Shown here one piece after another: positions 43,698 through 52,633 of a stretch of DNA of 64,000 nt (the stretch's first letter is position 1; each line of letters starts with the position of its first letter). This DNA is from Lacinutrix jangbogonensis (GTDB taxonomy: Bacteria > Bacteroidota > Bacteroidia > Flavobacteriales > Flavobacteriaceae). Made by a program: the position numbers and the translations under genes. The notes below the pieces were generated by a model. The model ran no database searches. It saw only the letters and a list, made by a program, of their open reading frames with translations, and was not told the DNA's origin. The DNA lies in the NCBI RefSeq assembly GCF_000797445.1, contig NZ_JSWF01000046.1, positions 1 to 64,000 on the forward strand, given 5' to 3'.

Positions 43698-44117
43698 TTA
43701 TTTATGTTGAATCAACATCTTTTCGAGAAAGTCTACTAAAAAACTTTTATTTAAGAAAGAACCATAAAATTGAAATACGCTAAGGTTTACATTACCATCA
43801 AGGTATTCTACGATATAGGTATTAGTTAATTTACGAAAAATCATCTCCTTCTCTTTTACTGACTTAATATCAGTTAATTCTATTTTTTTATACCCGAAGT
43901 ATTTAAAAATATAAAGATAATTTTCATCAACAAAAACAGTCTTAAATCTAAAGGTAAAACGAAATATCATCCATAAAAAAATGATAGAAAGAGTAAACAG
44001 TATAGAAACCTTGTCACGAGAATCAAAAAGAAACATTAGAGATAAATAAAAGAAAAGTACATCTATAAAAATTGGGACTAACCAATAAACAGCACTTGAA
44101 ATTCGATTCTTCCTCAT
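43698..44117 (-). CDS. Hypothetical membrane protein with PH-like cytoplasmic domain
   Basis: A 139-residue protein with two helices (about 9-30 and 36-54) and a soluble C-terminal part. VFVDENYLYIFKYFGYKKIELTDIKSVKEKEM resembles the first strands of a bacterial PH-like domain. Not assigned to a named family. It follows the rpmA terminator on the same strand, so it may rely on read-through or its own promoter. Its stop faces the DinB-like gene stop only 2 bp away. Confidence 0.6.
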   Translation of the reverse strand: MRKNRISSAVYWLVPIFIDVLFFYLSLMFLFDSRDKVSILFTLSIIFLWMIFRFTFRFKTVFVDENYLYIFKYFGYKKIELTDIKSVKEKEMIFRKLTNTYIVEYLDGNVNLSVFQFYGSFLNKSFLVDFLEKMLIQHK

Positions 44118-44132
44118 AAATTAAATATAAAC

Positions 44133-44167
44133 AAAAAACGCCCTTCCAAAAGGAAAGGCGTTTTTTA
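44133..44167 (-). terminator. Intrinsic terminator of rplU-rpmA
   Basis: On the minus strand AACGCC-TTTCC/GGAAGGGCGTT arms with a TTTT loop are followed by TTTTTTG. Confidence 0.85.
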
Positions 44168-44188
44168 ATATCTAAAAGAAAACTATTT

Positions 44189-44449
44189 CTAAGCCTCAAA
44201 AGGCTCAATAGAAACATAAGATCTATTGTTTCTTTTCTTTGTAAATTTTACTAGACCATCAACATATGCATGTAAAGTATGATCTTTTCCTTGGTATACG
44301 TTTTCACCTGGGTGATGCGTGTTACCACGTTGTCTTAATATGATATTTCCAGCAATAGCAGCTTGTCCACCAAATATCTTAACGCCTAAACGTTTTGATT
44401 CTGATTCCCTACCATTCTTCGAACTACCAACTCCTTTTTTATGAGCCAT
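44189..44449 (-). CDS. rpmA: 50S ribosomal protein L27
   Basis: An 86-residue ribosomal protein near the peptidyl transferase centre. The N-terminus [20 protein letters not shown] starts directly with the mature sequence, so no N-terminal cleavage extension of the Firmicutes type is present. [36 protein letters not shown] is diagnostic. It lies 27 bp downstream of rplU. Confidence 0.98.
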   Translation of the reverse strand: MAHKKGVGSSKNGRESESKRLGVKIFGGQAAIAGNIILRQRGNTHHPGENVYQGKDHTLHAYVDGLVKFTKKRNNRSYVSIEPFEA

Positions 44450-44476
44450 TGTCTTAAGGTTTTATATTGTTAATAA

Positions 44477-44980
44477 TTAGCTTAATGCTGCAATTAATTC
44501 TGCTTTTTTCATTGAAGAAATACCTTCAACACCTTTAGCTTTTGCCATCTCTTTCAACTCAGCAACTGTATTTTTGCTTAGATCTTGAGGAGCTTCCACT
44601 TCTGGTTCAGCTGTTTTAGTTTCTTTTTTTGGAGCGGCTTTTTCAGCTTTTTTAGCTGGCTTAGCTCCTGAAACTACAATGCTCTCAATAATAATTTCAG
44701 TTAAGGCTTGTCTGTGACCGTTTTTAACACGGTAACCTTTTCTTCTTTTCTTCTTGAAAACAATAACTTTATCACCTTGAAGGTGCTTTAAGACTTTCGC
44801 ACTTACTTGTGCTCCGTCTATAGCTGGGGCGCCTAAAGTAACATTGTCACCATCTGCAATCAAAAGAACGTTATCGAAAGACATTGTCTTTCCTTCTTCT
44901 GATGGTAAACGGTTAACAAAAACTTTTTGGTCTTTTTCAACTTTAAATTGATGCCCTGCTATCTCTACAATTGCGTACAT
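44477..44980 (-). CDS. rplU: 50S ribosomal protein L21 with a C-terminal Rho_N/SAP-like extension
   Basis: Residues 1-103 are ordinary L21 (MYAIVEIAGHQFKVEKDQKVFVNRL ... FKKKRRKGYRVKNGHRQALTEI). About 65 extra residues follow: a Lys/Ala/Glu-rich linker (about 110-132), then a compact helical module DLSKNTVAELKEMAKAKG-VEGISSMKKAELIAAL, which has the Lxxx-T-V-x-E-L-K-x-x-A-K pattern of Rho N-terminal/SAP-type domains. I recall extended L21 as usual in Bacteroidota; the tail may contact RNA. First gene of the rplU-rpmA operon with a canonical promoter. Confidence 0.95.
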   Translation of the reverse strand: MYAIVEIAGHQFKVEKDQKVFVNRLPSEEGKTMSFDNVLLIADGDNVTLGAPAIDGAQVSAKVLKHLQGDKVIVFKKKRRKGYRVKNGHRQALTEIIIESIVVSGAKPAKKAEKAAPKKETKTAEPEVEAPQDLSKNTVAELKEMAKAKGVEGISSMKKAELIAALS

Positions 44981-45041
44981 AGCGTAATGTTTTTATTAAT
45001 TTGTTATATAAATAATGTGCTTTCTTCTCAGAAAGCGGATG

Positions 45042-45072
45042 CAAATATACGTCTATTAAATTAATTTGCAAA
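45042..45072 (-). promoter_or_regulatory. rplU-rpmA promoter
   Basis: On the minus strand TTTG (45072-45069), a 19-nt spacer and TATATTTG (45049-45042). Both elements match the Bacteroidota consensus exactly. Confidence 0.8.
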
Positions 45073-45145
45073 CGTTTTTACTACTTACATGAATTATTTT
45101 ATTGTGTATGTACCCGTTGAGCATCAAATATTTAAAAAATCATCT

Positions 45146-45637
45146 TTATAAAGTCCTTTTCATTATAAATTCTCCGTCTCGCTTCCCATTAGCGTCCGGA
45201 ATGTTTCTACTCCGTTTAAATAACTGCATGCATGTTAAGGTTAATACTACTGTAGTTGAAAAACCCATAATAGCAACCGTAAAAGCCACTATACCAATAC
45301 CAGCATAGTAATCTCCACTAAATACTGCTAGTAAATTAGATAAAAAGCCCGGATTAAGCTCGGTTGCATACAGTACAAAGAATGCAGTAAAAATAAGTGT
45401 TGCAACAAAACCAGCAATTATTCCTGAAGTAAAACCGCTAGAATAACTAAAGTTTTTTCCTTCTTGTAATTTATGATACTTTATAACTTCAAAAATACCA
45501 AAGCCTGTAATTAGGCCATTACCTAGGCTAAATATAGGTTGAGTGTGTAAATTAAATAATGCCAAAAACAAAAAGTAGGCCACTAAGGAAGCGCTAATAA
45601 CAAGGCCAAAACGGATTGGAAGGGTGAAGTTTTTCAT
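45146..45637 (-). CDS. DUF4199 family membrane protein
   Basis: A 163-residue protein with four hydrophobic helices (about 9-28, 37-52, 68-92, 108-134). The layout RFGLVISASLVAYFLFLA, then FGIFEVIKYHKLQEGKNFSYSSGFTSGIIAGFVATLIF, with the YxxGFxxG segment between helices 2 and 3, fits DUF4199. No function is known. Monocistronic, upstream of the rplU promoter on the same strand. Confidence 0.75.
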   Translation of the reverse strand: MKNFTLPIRFGLVISASLVAYFLFLALFNLHTQPIFSLGNGLITGFGIFEVIKYHKLQEGKNFSYSSGFTSGIIAGFVATLIFTAFFVLYATELNPGFLSNLLAVFSGDYYAGIGIVAFTVAIMGFSTTVVLTLTCMQLFKRSRNIPDANGKRDGEFIMKRTL

Positions 45638-45729
45638 ATATCAATTTTATTTAAGATTAGTTTCTCCTTTAAATTTCGGATAATTTGAATTAAAAAAAAA
45701 CAAATCCCTGTTAAAATTTTAACAGAACC

Positions 45730-45761
45730 TTTGAAAATAAGAGCATCATTCACTATTTTTG
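45730..45761 (+). promoter_or_regulatory. Promoter of the M16 peptidase genes
   Basis: TTTG (45730-45733), a 20-nt spacer and TATTTTTG (45754-45761), both exact consensus matches, about 65 nt before the start codon. Confidence 0.75.
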
Positions 45762-45828
45762 TTAACATTATGTAACAACCTAACCTTGTTACGTACTTAC
45801 AATTAAACTAATACTAAATATATCAACA

Positions 45829-47151
45829 ATGAAAAAAAGTTTATTCTCCTTAGCTGCTTTGCTTTTGGCTGGATTTGTAGCTAGTGCACAAGAAGTTAAA
45901 TTTGAAGAGTACCAATTAAGTAACGGCATGGACGTTATTTTACATCAAGACAAAACAGCTCCTGTTGTTATAACTTCAGTTATGTATCACGTTGGTGCAA
46001 AAGATGAAAACCCAGAACGTACAGGAATGGCTCACTTTTTCGAGCACTTATTGTTTGAAGGCACAGAAAACATCGAACGTGGCGAATGGTTTAAAATTGT
46101 AAGTTCTAATGGAGGAAGCAATAATGCCAATACTACAGACGATAGAACGTATTACTACGAAGTGTTTCCTTCTAATAGTTTAGAATTAGGATTATGGATG
46201 GAATCTGAGCGTTTAATGCATCCAATTATCAACCAAATTGGTGTAGATACTCAAAATGAAGTTGTAAAAGAAGAAAAACGTTTACGTGTAGACAACTCTC
46301 CTTATGGTAAATTTATTGAGAATGTTAAACTTAACATGTTCAAAAAACATCCTTATAAAGGAACAACTATTGGTAAAATGGCACATTTAGATGCTGCTTC
46401 TTTAGAAGAATTTCAAGCGTTTAACAAAAAATTCTACGTACCTAACAATGCTGTTTTAGTCGTTGCTGGTGATATAGATATTGCTTCAACAAAAAAAATG
46501 ATTGAAGATTATTTTGGATCTATACCAAGAGGCGAAGATATTGTTAGAAACTTCCCGAAAGAAGATCCTATTACAAAAACAATCAAAGCAAAAGCTTACG
46601 ATTCTAATATCCAGATTCCTGCAATTATGGCTGCATACAGAACACCTGCTATGACAGAAAGAGATGCTTATGTTTTAGATATGTTATCGAGCTACTTAAG
46701 CTCTGGTAAAACTTCAAAATTATATAAGAAACTTGTTGATGATAAGAAAATGGCTTTACAAGTTGGAGCTATTAACCAGAGTCAAGAAGATTACGGTACT
46801 TACATTTTATATGGCTTACCATTAGGAGATACTACTCTTGCAGATTTATTAGCTGGAATAGATGAAGAATTGGTTAAAGTTCAAACTGAATTAATGTCTG
46901 AAAGAGATTACCAAAAACTTCAAAATAAATTTGAAAACAATTTTGTAAATTCTAACTCTAGTATTTCTGGAATTGCTAATTCTTTAGCGCGTTACCACAT
47001 GCTATACGACGATGTGAATTTAATTAACAACGAAATTAATATTTACAGATCTATTACTAGAGAAGAAATACAAGCAGTTGCTAAAAAATACTTAAATCCA
47101 AACCAACGTTTAGAATTAGAGTATTTACCAGAAGTTAAAGAAGAAAAATAA
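45829..47151 (+). CDS. M16 family zinc peptidase, catalytic subunit
   Basis: A 440-residue exported peptidase (signal peptide 1-20 ending ASAQ). The inverted zinc motif HFFEH (near 63-67 in MAHFFEHLLFEGTE) and the distal Glu in NEVVKEEKRLR, about 76 residues later, make an intact active site. It is a half-size (~50 kDa) M16 unit that normally pairs with a second non-catalytic subunit, here most likely the next gene. Periplasmic degradation or processing of peptides is the expected role. Confidence 0.92.
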   Translation: MKKSLFSLAALLLAGFVASAQEVKFEEYQLSNGMDVILHQDKTAPVVITSVMYHVGAKDENPERTGMAHFFEHLLFEGTENIERGEWFKIVSSNGGSNNANTTDDRTYYYEVFPSNSLELGLWMESERLMHPIINQIGVDTQNEVVKEEKRLRVDNSPYGKFIENVKLNMFKKHPYKGTTIGKMAHLDAASLEEFQAFNKKFYVPNNAVLVVAGDIDIASTKKMIEDYFGSIPRGEDIVRNFPKEDPITKTIKAKAYDSNIQIPAIMAAYRTPAMTERDAYVLDMLSSYLSSGKTSKLYKKLVDDKKMALQVGAINQSQEDYGTYILYGLPLGDTTLADLLAGIDEELVKVQTELMSERDYQKLQNKFENNFVNSNSSISGIANSLARYHMLYDDVNLINNEINIYRSITREEIQAVAKKYLNPNQRLELEYLPEVKEEK

Positions 47152-47257
47152 CAAATTAGAAAAACAAATGAACCTTTCATAATTCAAATTTTATTCAACA
47201 AGAATTAGTTTAAATAGAAAGTACCATTTGACAACTTTTAAATAATAAACAAGACAA

Positions 47258-49345
47258 ATGAAAACAAAAATAACAGCACTAATAGCACTGTTTTTACTAT
47301 CTGTTTCAGCTACCGCTCAAATTGATAGATCTGTGCAACCAAAACCAGGTCCAGCTCCAACAATTACTTTAGAAGTTCCAGGAGAATTTGAACTTAAAAA
47401 TGGGCTTAAAGTCCTTGTAGTGGAAAACCACAAGTTACCAAGAGTATCTTACTCTTTAAGAATAGACAATCCACCTATGGTTGAAGGCAAAGCAGCAGGT
47501 GTTTTAGGCTTATTGGGATCGATGATGGGTAACGGAACAACCTCTATCTCTAAAGACGAATTTAATGAGGAAATAGATTTTCTTGGAGCAAGATTAAGCT
47601 TTGGTTCTAGTTCCGCTTCTGGTAGCTCTCTAACTAAATATTCTGAAAGAATTTTAGAATTAATGGCCGATGCAGCAATGAATCCACTATTAACTGAGGA
47701 AGAATTTCAGAAAGAAAAAGATAAAGCACTTGAAAATTTAAAATCTGAAGCAAAAAGTGTAGAAGCAGTAGCTTCTCGTGTTGGTAACGCGTTATCCTTC
47801 GGTAAAAAACACCCTTATGGTGAGTTTGTTACAGAAGAATCTTTAAATAACATTACACTAGATAATGTTCGTTCTTATTTTCAAAAAAACTTCAACCCTA
47901 ACAATGCATACTTAGTAATTGTTGGCGATGTAGATTTTAGTACAGTAAAAAAACAAGTAAAAACATATTTCAAAAAATGGGAAAAAGGTATCGATGTTAC
48001 TAAATCTATTCCAGAGCCTTATTTAAATGTAAACGCAACAGAAATTAATTTTGTTGACATGCCAAATGCGGTACAGTCTAATATATCTGTTACAAGTAAT
48101 GTTAAATTAAAAATGGGTGATACGGATTATCATACTGTATTAATTGCAAATAAAATTCTTGGTGGTGGTTTTTCATCTTACTTAAACATGAATTTACGTG
48201 AAGCAAATGGCTATACTTATGGTGCACGATCTAGCGTTCGTACAGATCGTTATGGCGCTTCTCGTTTTACCGCTGGAGCAAAAGTTAGAAACGCTGTTAC
48301 AGATAGCGCTGTTGTGGAGTCTTTAAAAGAAATTAAACGTATTAAAAGTGAAAAAGTTTCTGCTGAAGATTTAAGAAATGCCAAAGCAAAATACGTTGGT
48401 GATTTTGTATTAGCTTTAGAGCGCCCAGAAACAATTGCGAGATATGCTTTAAATATCAAGTTAAATGATTTGCCTAAAGATTTCTACAAAACGTATTTAA
48501 CAAAAATTAATGCTGTTACTGCAGACGATGTGCAGCGTATAGCTAACAAATATTTCACAGAACAGAACGCTAGAGTAATTGTTGTTGGAAAAGGTAGCGA
48601 AGTTGTAGCTAACCTAGAAAAAACAGGAATACCTATTAAATACTTTGATACTTTTGCTAACTCTGTTAAAAAACCAGTGTTTTCTAAACCTGTTCCAGCA
48701 GGAGTAACTGCACAAACAGTAATAGATGGATATATTAATGCCATTGGTGGCAAAGCAGCTTTACAAAATGTAACAACGTTAGTTCAAGAAATGAGCGCTT
48801 CTTTTCAAGGTCAAAATATGGCAATGACTCTTAAACAAAAGAGCCCTAATCTTATTGCTACAGATGTTAGTATTATAGGAATGGGAAATGTTTTCAAACA
48901 AGCCTTTAACGGCGAAAGTGGTTATATGGCTCAAATGGGAAACAAACAACCTATGCCAGAAGAAGCAATAGCTAAAGCTAAAGCTAAAAAAGGATTATTT
49001 GACGAGTTAAACTTAATGACTAATCCATTATTAAAAGTTTCTTTAGATTCTATTGAAAGTGTAGATGGTAAAGATGCTTATGTTGTAGTTATTGAGGATG
49101 AAAAAGGAGAATCGTCTAAAAACTATTATGATGTAGCTTCAAACTTAAAAATCAAAAGTGTTTCTACTGCTAAAGGACCAGGAGGAAAAGAAATTACGCA
49201 AGAAAGAACATTTGGAGACTATAAAGAGGTTAGTGGCATTAAATTCGCTCACGTAACTTCTCTACCAATGGGTGGACAGAATATAGAATTAAAAGTAAGT
49301 ACCGTTAAGGTAAATGAGCCTTTAACGAGTGCTGACTTTGAATAG
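47258..49345 (+). CDS. M16 family protein lacking the zinc motif, with C-terminal LolA-like domain
   Basis: A 695-residue exported protein (signal peptide ending TATAQ). Residues about 35-450 are M16-like (FELKNGLKVLVVENHKLPRVSYSL ... NPNNAYLVIVGDVDFS ... RYGASRFTAGAKVR), but the position of HxxEH reads LGSMMGNGT, so it is catalytically dead and presumably contributes substrate binding to the neighbour's active site. The last 220 residues (GGKAALQNVTTLVQEMSAS ... YYDVASNLKIKSVSTA) form a beta-sheet domain of the LolA/LppX type seen fused to such subunits. It follows the active subunit by 106 bp, in the same direction. Confidence 0.88.
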   Translation: MKTKITALIALFLLSVSATAQIDRSVQPKPGPAPTITLEVPGEFELKNGLKVLVVENHKLPRVSYSLRIDNPPMVEGKAAGVLGLLGSMMGNGTTSISKDEFNEEIDFLGARLSFGSSSASGSSLTKYSERILELMADAAMNPLLTEEEFQKEKDKALENLKSEAKSVEAVASRVGNALSFGKKHPYGEFVTEESLNNITLDNVRSYFQKNFNPNNAYLVIVGDVDFSTVKKQVKTYFKKWEKGIDVTKSIPEPYLNVNATEINFVDMPNAVQSNISVTSNVKLKMGDTDYHTVLIANKILGGGFSSYLNMNLREANGYTYGARSSVRTDRYGASRFTAGAKVRNAVTDSAVVESLKEIKRIKSEKVSAEDLRNAKAKYVGDFVLALERPETIARYALNIKLNDLPKDFYKTYLTKINAVTADDVQRIANKYFTEQNARVIVVGKGSEVVANLEKTGIPIKYFDTFANSVKKPVFSKPVPAGVTAQTVIDGYINAIGGKAALQNVTTLVQEMSASFQGQNMAMTLKQKSPNLIATDVSIIGMGNVFKQAFNGESGYMAQMGNKQPMPEEAIAKAKAKKGLFDELNLMTNPLLKVSLDSIESVDGKDAYVVVIEDEKGESSKNYYDVASNLKIKSVSTAKGPGGKEITQERTFGDYKEVSGIKFAHVTSLPMGGQNIELKVSTVKVNEPLTSADFE

Positions 49346-49370
49346 CTAAAAGTTTTTTAACAAAAATACT

Positions 49371-49407
49371 AAAATCTGAAGTCGAAAGGCTTCAGATTTT
49401 TTTTTGA
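49371..49407 (+). terminator. Intrinsic terminator of the M16 pair
   Basis: AAAATCTGAAG/CTTCAGATTTT arms with an 8-base loop, followed by a long T-run. Confidence 0.9.
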
Positions 49408-49415
49408 CAAAAAAA

Positions 49416-50288
49416 CTAAGCTCTTTTCTTATTAGCCAAATACACACCAATTAAAATAATTGCAGTAGCTATACCTTGTAAAGTACTAAACGACTCTCCA
49501 TCTAAAACACCCCAAATTAAAGCTACAATAGGCATAATATAAGTTACTGAAGACGCAAAAACAGGAGTAGACATTTGAACCAGTTTAAAAAATAACACCT
49601 TTGCAATAGCAGTACCAAATAAGGATAAAATAGCAACATATAGAACTGACATTCCAAATTCTGGTTTACTAAACTGTTCTACAGAAAAGAAATCTGTAAA
49701 AAACAAAACTGCAAGTGCGGGTATAACAATTGGTACATAATTTCCAACAGCAATAGTTAGTGGTTTCACATTTTGCAAATAGCGTTTAATAATATTTACG
49801 TTAGCAGCATACATTAATGTAGAAGCAATTATAAAACCAGCAAACAAATAGTTTTGATGTGGATTAAGTTCGGCACCTTTTAATATTAATAAAGCAGTAC
49901 CAATAAAACCTATAATTACACCTAAAACTTGTCTTTTTGTAGAGGTGATTTTAAAAATAGCCAATCCCATTAAAACAGTATTTAATGGTACTAAAGAATT
50001 TAAAACAGAAACTACTGCGCTATCGATTTCTGTTTCGGCAATGGCAAAAAAGAAAGCAGGAATAAATGAGCCTAAAAAACCAGATATAGCTATCCATTTC
50101 CAATCTACTTTTTTAATGGTTTTTATTGTTTTAAACCCAACAAGAAATAAAAATAAACCTGTTAATACTGTTCGTAAAGCGCCTAACTGATAAGGATTTA
50201 AACCAATTAACGCCTTTTTAATAAGGATAAAACTAGTTCCCCAAATAATGGAAAGTATAATGAGATAAGTCCATTTAGATCCTTTCAT
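49416..50288 (-). CDS. EamA/DMT-family transporter
   Basis: A 290-residue inner-membrane protein with ten helices in two EamA repeats. The N-terminal repeat begins KWTYLIILSIIWGTSFILIKKAL, and VVSVLNSLVPLNTVLMGLAIF lies at its end. Members export amino acids or other metabolites; the substrate cannot be predicted. The start at MKGSKWTY is preferred over an in-frame ATG 87 bases upstream, because it puts the first helix at the usual position and the upstream part is not hydrophobic in a matching way. Confidence 0.88.
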   Translation of the reverse strand: MKGSKWTYLIILSIIWGTSFILIKKALIGLNPYQLGALRTVLTGLFLFLVGFKTIKTIKKVDWKWIAISGFLGSFIPAFFFAIAETEIDSAVVSVLNSLVPLNTVLMGLAIFKITSTKRQVLGVIIGFIGTALLILKGAELNPHQNYLFAGFIIASTLMYAANVNIIKRYLQNVKPLTIAVGNYVPIVIPALAVLFFTDFFSVEQFSKPEFGMSVLYVAILSLFGTAIAKVLFFKLVQMSTPVFASSVTYIMPIVALIWGVLDGESFSTLQGIATAIILIGVYLANKKRA

Positions 50289-50395
50289 GCACGTAACGCT
50301 TTGATTAGCATGTGCAAAAATGAAATTTTTAACACAATAAACAGATATAATTGTTAGTTTTGTAATCAATAACATAATAACAAAAATCGATACTC

Positions 50396-50956
50396 ATGAA
50401 AAATTTAAAAAACATATTAGCAATAGCTATTATTGCACTTGCTTCTTTTAGTTGTAAAAACGAAACACAACCAGAAGTTAAAACGATTGAAACTGAAGTA
50501 GAAATTGCAAAAGCAGAACTCAATCCAAATGCAACATATGCTAAAGCTGAGTTTAAAATTGAAGGTATGACTTGCGCAATGGGTTGTGCAAAAACTATCG
50601 AGAAAAAAATGGCTAAAATGGAAGGTGTAAAATCTGCAACTGTAGATTTTGACAGACAATTGGCAATGGTTGAATATGATGAAGCTAAAGTGACACCAGC
50701 AAGTTTAGAAAGTACAGTTACAAGTGTTGCAGATACGTATAAAGTAAAAGACATGAATACTGTAGATGCTTTCTCTACTGCTAAAAAAGAATGCACAATG
50801 AAATGCAAAGCAGATTGCACTAAAAAGGATTGTAAAGATTGCGCATCAAAAACTGCAGAATGCAAGAAAAAATGTGCAAGTAAGACGGCAGCAGAAAAAA
50901 TGGCTTGTGCTAAAGATTGTAAAAAAGCATGTTGTGCTAAAGAAGGTAAAGCTTAA
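50396..50956 (+). CDS. Lipoprotein with heavy-metal-associated domain and Cys-rich tail
   Basis: A 186-residue lipoprotein (lipobox ALASFSC, Cys20). Residues about 48-115 are an HMA domain (YAKAEFKIEGMTCAMGCAKTIEKKMAKMEGV ... VDFDRQLAMVEYDE) with metal motif MTCAMGC, a CxxxC variant of the usual CxxC. The last 56 residues contain 11 cysteines, mostly in C-K-x-x-C spacings among lysines and alanines, like a small metallothionein. It is probably a periplasmic copper or other soft-metal chaperone or sponge. No efflux ATPase is adjacent. Confidence 0.8.
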   Translation: MKNLKNILAIAIIALASFSCKNETQPEVKTIETEVEIAKAELNPNATYAKAEFKIEGMTCAMGCAKTIEKKMAKMEGVKSATVDFDRQLAMVEYDEAKVTPASLESTVTSVADTYKVKDMNTVDAFSTAKKECTMKCKADCTKKDCKDCASKTAECKKKCASKTAAEKMACAKDCKKACCAKEGKA

Positions 50957-50980
50957 TTAGAAAACAAGGCAAAATATATT

Positions 50981-51014
50981 AATAGGCTTCGTAAAACGCG
51001 AAGCCTATTTTTTT
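50981..51014. terminator. Intrinsic terminator
   Basis: AATAGGCTTCG/CGAAGCCTATT arms followed by TTTTTT, between the metal-binding lipoprotein (+) and yraN (-). Confidence 0.88.
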
Positions 51015-51022
51015 ATCACAAG

Positions 51023-51382
51023 TTAAAAATGATAAAAAGCATCCTCTAAATGCTCAATCTTAAACTTTTTATTCTCCTTTACAATTGCTATAATATCGAA
51101 ACGTACTTCTACATCTAATCCATTTGCGTTTACATATTCATCCACTGCTTTTACAATATTCTGAATCTGTTTTGGTTTTAAAAAATCTTGAGGATTTCCA
51201 AAATCCGCAGTCGAGCGTGTTTTTACCTCAACAATGGCTAAAGTGTCTTTTATTTGCGCGATAATGTCAACTTCGGCTTTTTGGAATCTATAGTTTCGTT
51301 CTAAAATAGAATAGCCTTTATGCAATAGAAAATCTACAGCAAGTTGCTCTCCTTTTTTCCCTAATTCGTTGTGTTGTGCCAT
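51023..51382 (-). CDS. YraN family protein (UPF0102, nuclease-like)
   Basis: A 119-residue protein with the UPF0102 pattern GKKGEQLAVDFLLHKGYSILERNYRFQKAEVDIIAQIKDTLAIVEVKTRS. The E-x-D-I-I and VEVKTR blocks are the D-ExK nuclease-type motif of Holliday-junction-resolvase-like folds. In vivo function is not settled. It lies downstream of the LD-carboxypeptidase gene on the same strand. Confidence 0.92.
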   Translation of the reverse strand: MAQHNELGKKGEQLAVDFLLHKGYSILERNYRFQKAEVDIIAQIKDTLAIVEVKTRSTADFGNPQDFLKPKQIQNIVKAVDEYVNANGLDVEVRFDIIAIVKENKKFKIEHLEDAFYHF

Positions 51383-51444
51383 GGTTAAGTCTTCAGTATA
51401 TAAATATGCAATTAGCAGTCATTTCCAACACTTAAAAATTAATT

Positions 51445-52449
51445 CTAGAAAGTGACTGCAGACTGCTCTCTACTCACTGTTAATTGTATCATTCTTCCCA
51501 GAATCATCGCTCGATTATCCTCTTCATGTCCTGCAGGCATATTAAAAGCTATTGGAAAATTATATTCAGCTAAAGCATCTAAAATAAGTTGCTCTACACT
51601 TGTTCCCCAAAGCGTTGTGTTTTTTCTCATTCTACTCATATCCCCAACGATAACACCTTTACAATTATCGAAATAACCTGCACGTTTCATACTCTGCAAC
51701 ATACGGTCAATATGGTATTTATATTCGCCAATTTCTTCAATAAATAATATCTTTCCGCTAACATCAATACTTGTGTTAGAACCTAACATCGTGTGTAATA
51801 TTGTTAAATTCCCACCTACTAATTGACCAGACGTTTTGCCTGCTCTATTGTAATTTGAGCCTTTTAAAGTATAATGAATAGACTTGCCAAAAATTGCAGC
51901 TTTAAAGGTGTCAATACTTTCTTTAATTTCTGATAAATCTTCAGGTAAACTTACACACATAATAGCATGAATACTTTCTACACCTTTGGTATGGATTTGG
52001 TTATGTAACGCAGTAATATCACTATAACCAATAACCCATTTTGGTTGTTTTAAAAATTTAGAATAATCTAATTTATCTAAAATTCTAACAGTACCATAAC
52101 CTCCTCTTGCGCTCCAAATCGCTTTAATATTTGGGTTATCTAATGCCGTTTGAAAATCTTCACAGCGCTCTGCATCTGTACCAGCAAAATGGTTGTCTTT
52201 GCTAAAAACATGTTTACCTATAACAACATTTAATTGCCAGCTTTCTAATAATTTTTTGGCACGTGCAACTTCATCATTCCAGTTTTTTAAGACACCAGAT
52301 GGTGCAACTATAGCGACAGTATCGCCTGCTTTTAAATAAGGTGGTTGTATCAATTTAGAAGGTGTTTTAATGGTTGTGCTATTTTGAGCTGAAGCACTAA
52401 TACTTCCGAAGAAAAATAACAAGGTGATAATGCATACTTTTTTAATCAT
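51445..52449 (-). CDS. LD-carboxypeptidase (peptidase S66), exported
   Basis: Trims the terminal D-amino acid from murein tetrapeptides during peptidoglycan recycling or remodelling. S66 signatures are LKAGDTVAIVAPSG, WSARGGYGTVRIL, the nucleophile Ser in WVIGYSDITALHN, GGNLTILHTMLG, the catalytic Glu in ILFIEEIGEYKYHIDRML, and the C-terminal FNMPAGHEEDN with the catalytic His. Unlike cytoplasmic E. coli LdcA it has a signal peptide (MIKKVCIITLLFFFGSISASAQ), so it should act in the periplasm. I chose this ATG, five codons inside the longest frame. Confidence 0.92.
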   Translation of the reverse strand: MIKKVCIITLLFFFGSISASAQNSTTIKTPSKLIQPPYLKAGDTVAIVAPSGVLKNWNDEVARAKKLLESWQLNVVIGKHVFSKDNHFAGTDAERCEDFQTALDNPNIKAIWSARGGYGTVRILDKLDYSKFLKQPKWVIGYSDITALHNQIHTKGVESIHAIMCVSLPEDLSEIKESIDTFKAAIFGKSIHYTLKGSNYNRAGKTSGQLVGGNLTILHTMLGSNTSIDVSGKILFIEEIGEYKYHIDRMLQSMKRAGYFDNCKGVIVGDMSRMRKNTTLWGTSVEQLILDALAEYNFPIAFNMPAGHEEDNRAMILGRMIQLTVSREQSAVTF

Positions 52450-52633
52450 ATTGTAAATGTACACGATATTTTACAAAGTTAAAATGAAGTACAAATATAA
52501 AAACACCACATTTTTACATCCTAATTGTACTCTATAAAGCAATAAACATAAGTTTACAATTTAATAGACTCACTTTTTCTTGTTATTACTTCATCTAAAA
52601 TCGTTAATTTTACAGCTTCAAAAAGAAAACAAA

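Noticed and set aside
50329-50865. A 178-codon open frame on the minus strand opposite the metal-binding lipoprotein
   Set aside because: Low-complexity Ser/Phe/Val-rich mirror of the Lys/Cys-rich coding strand. It lacks family features and overlaps a convincing HMA lipoprotein.
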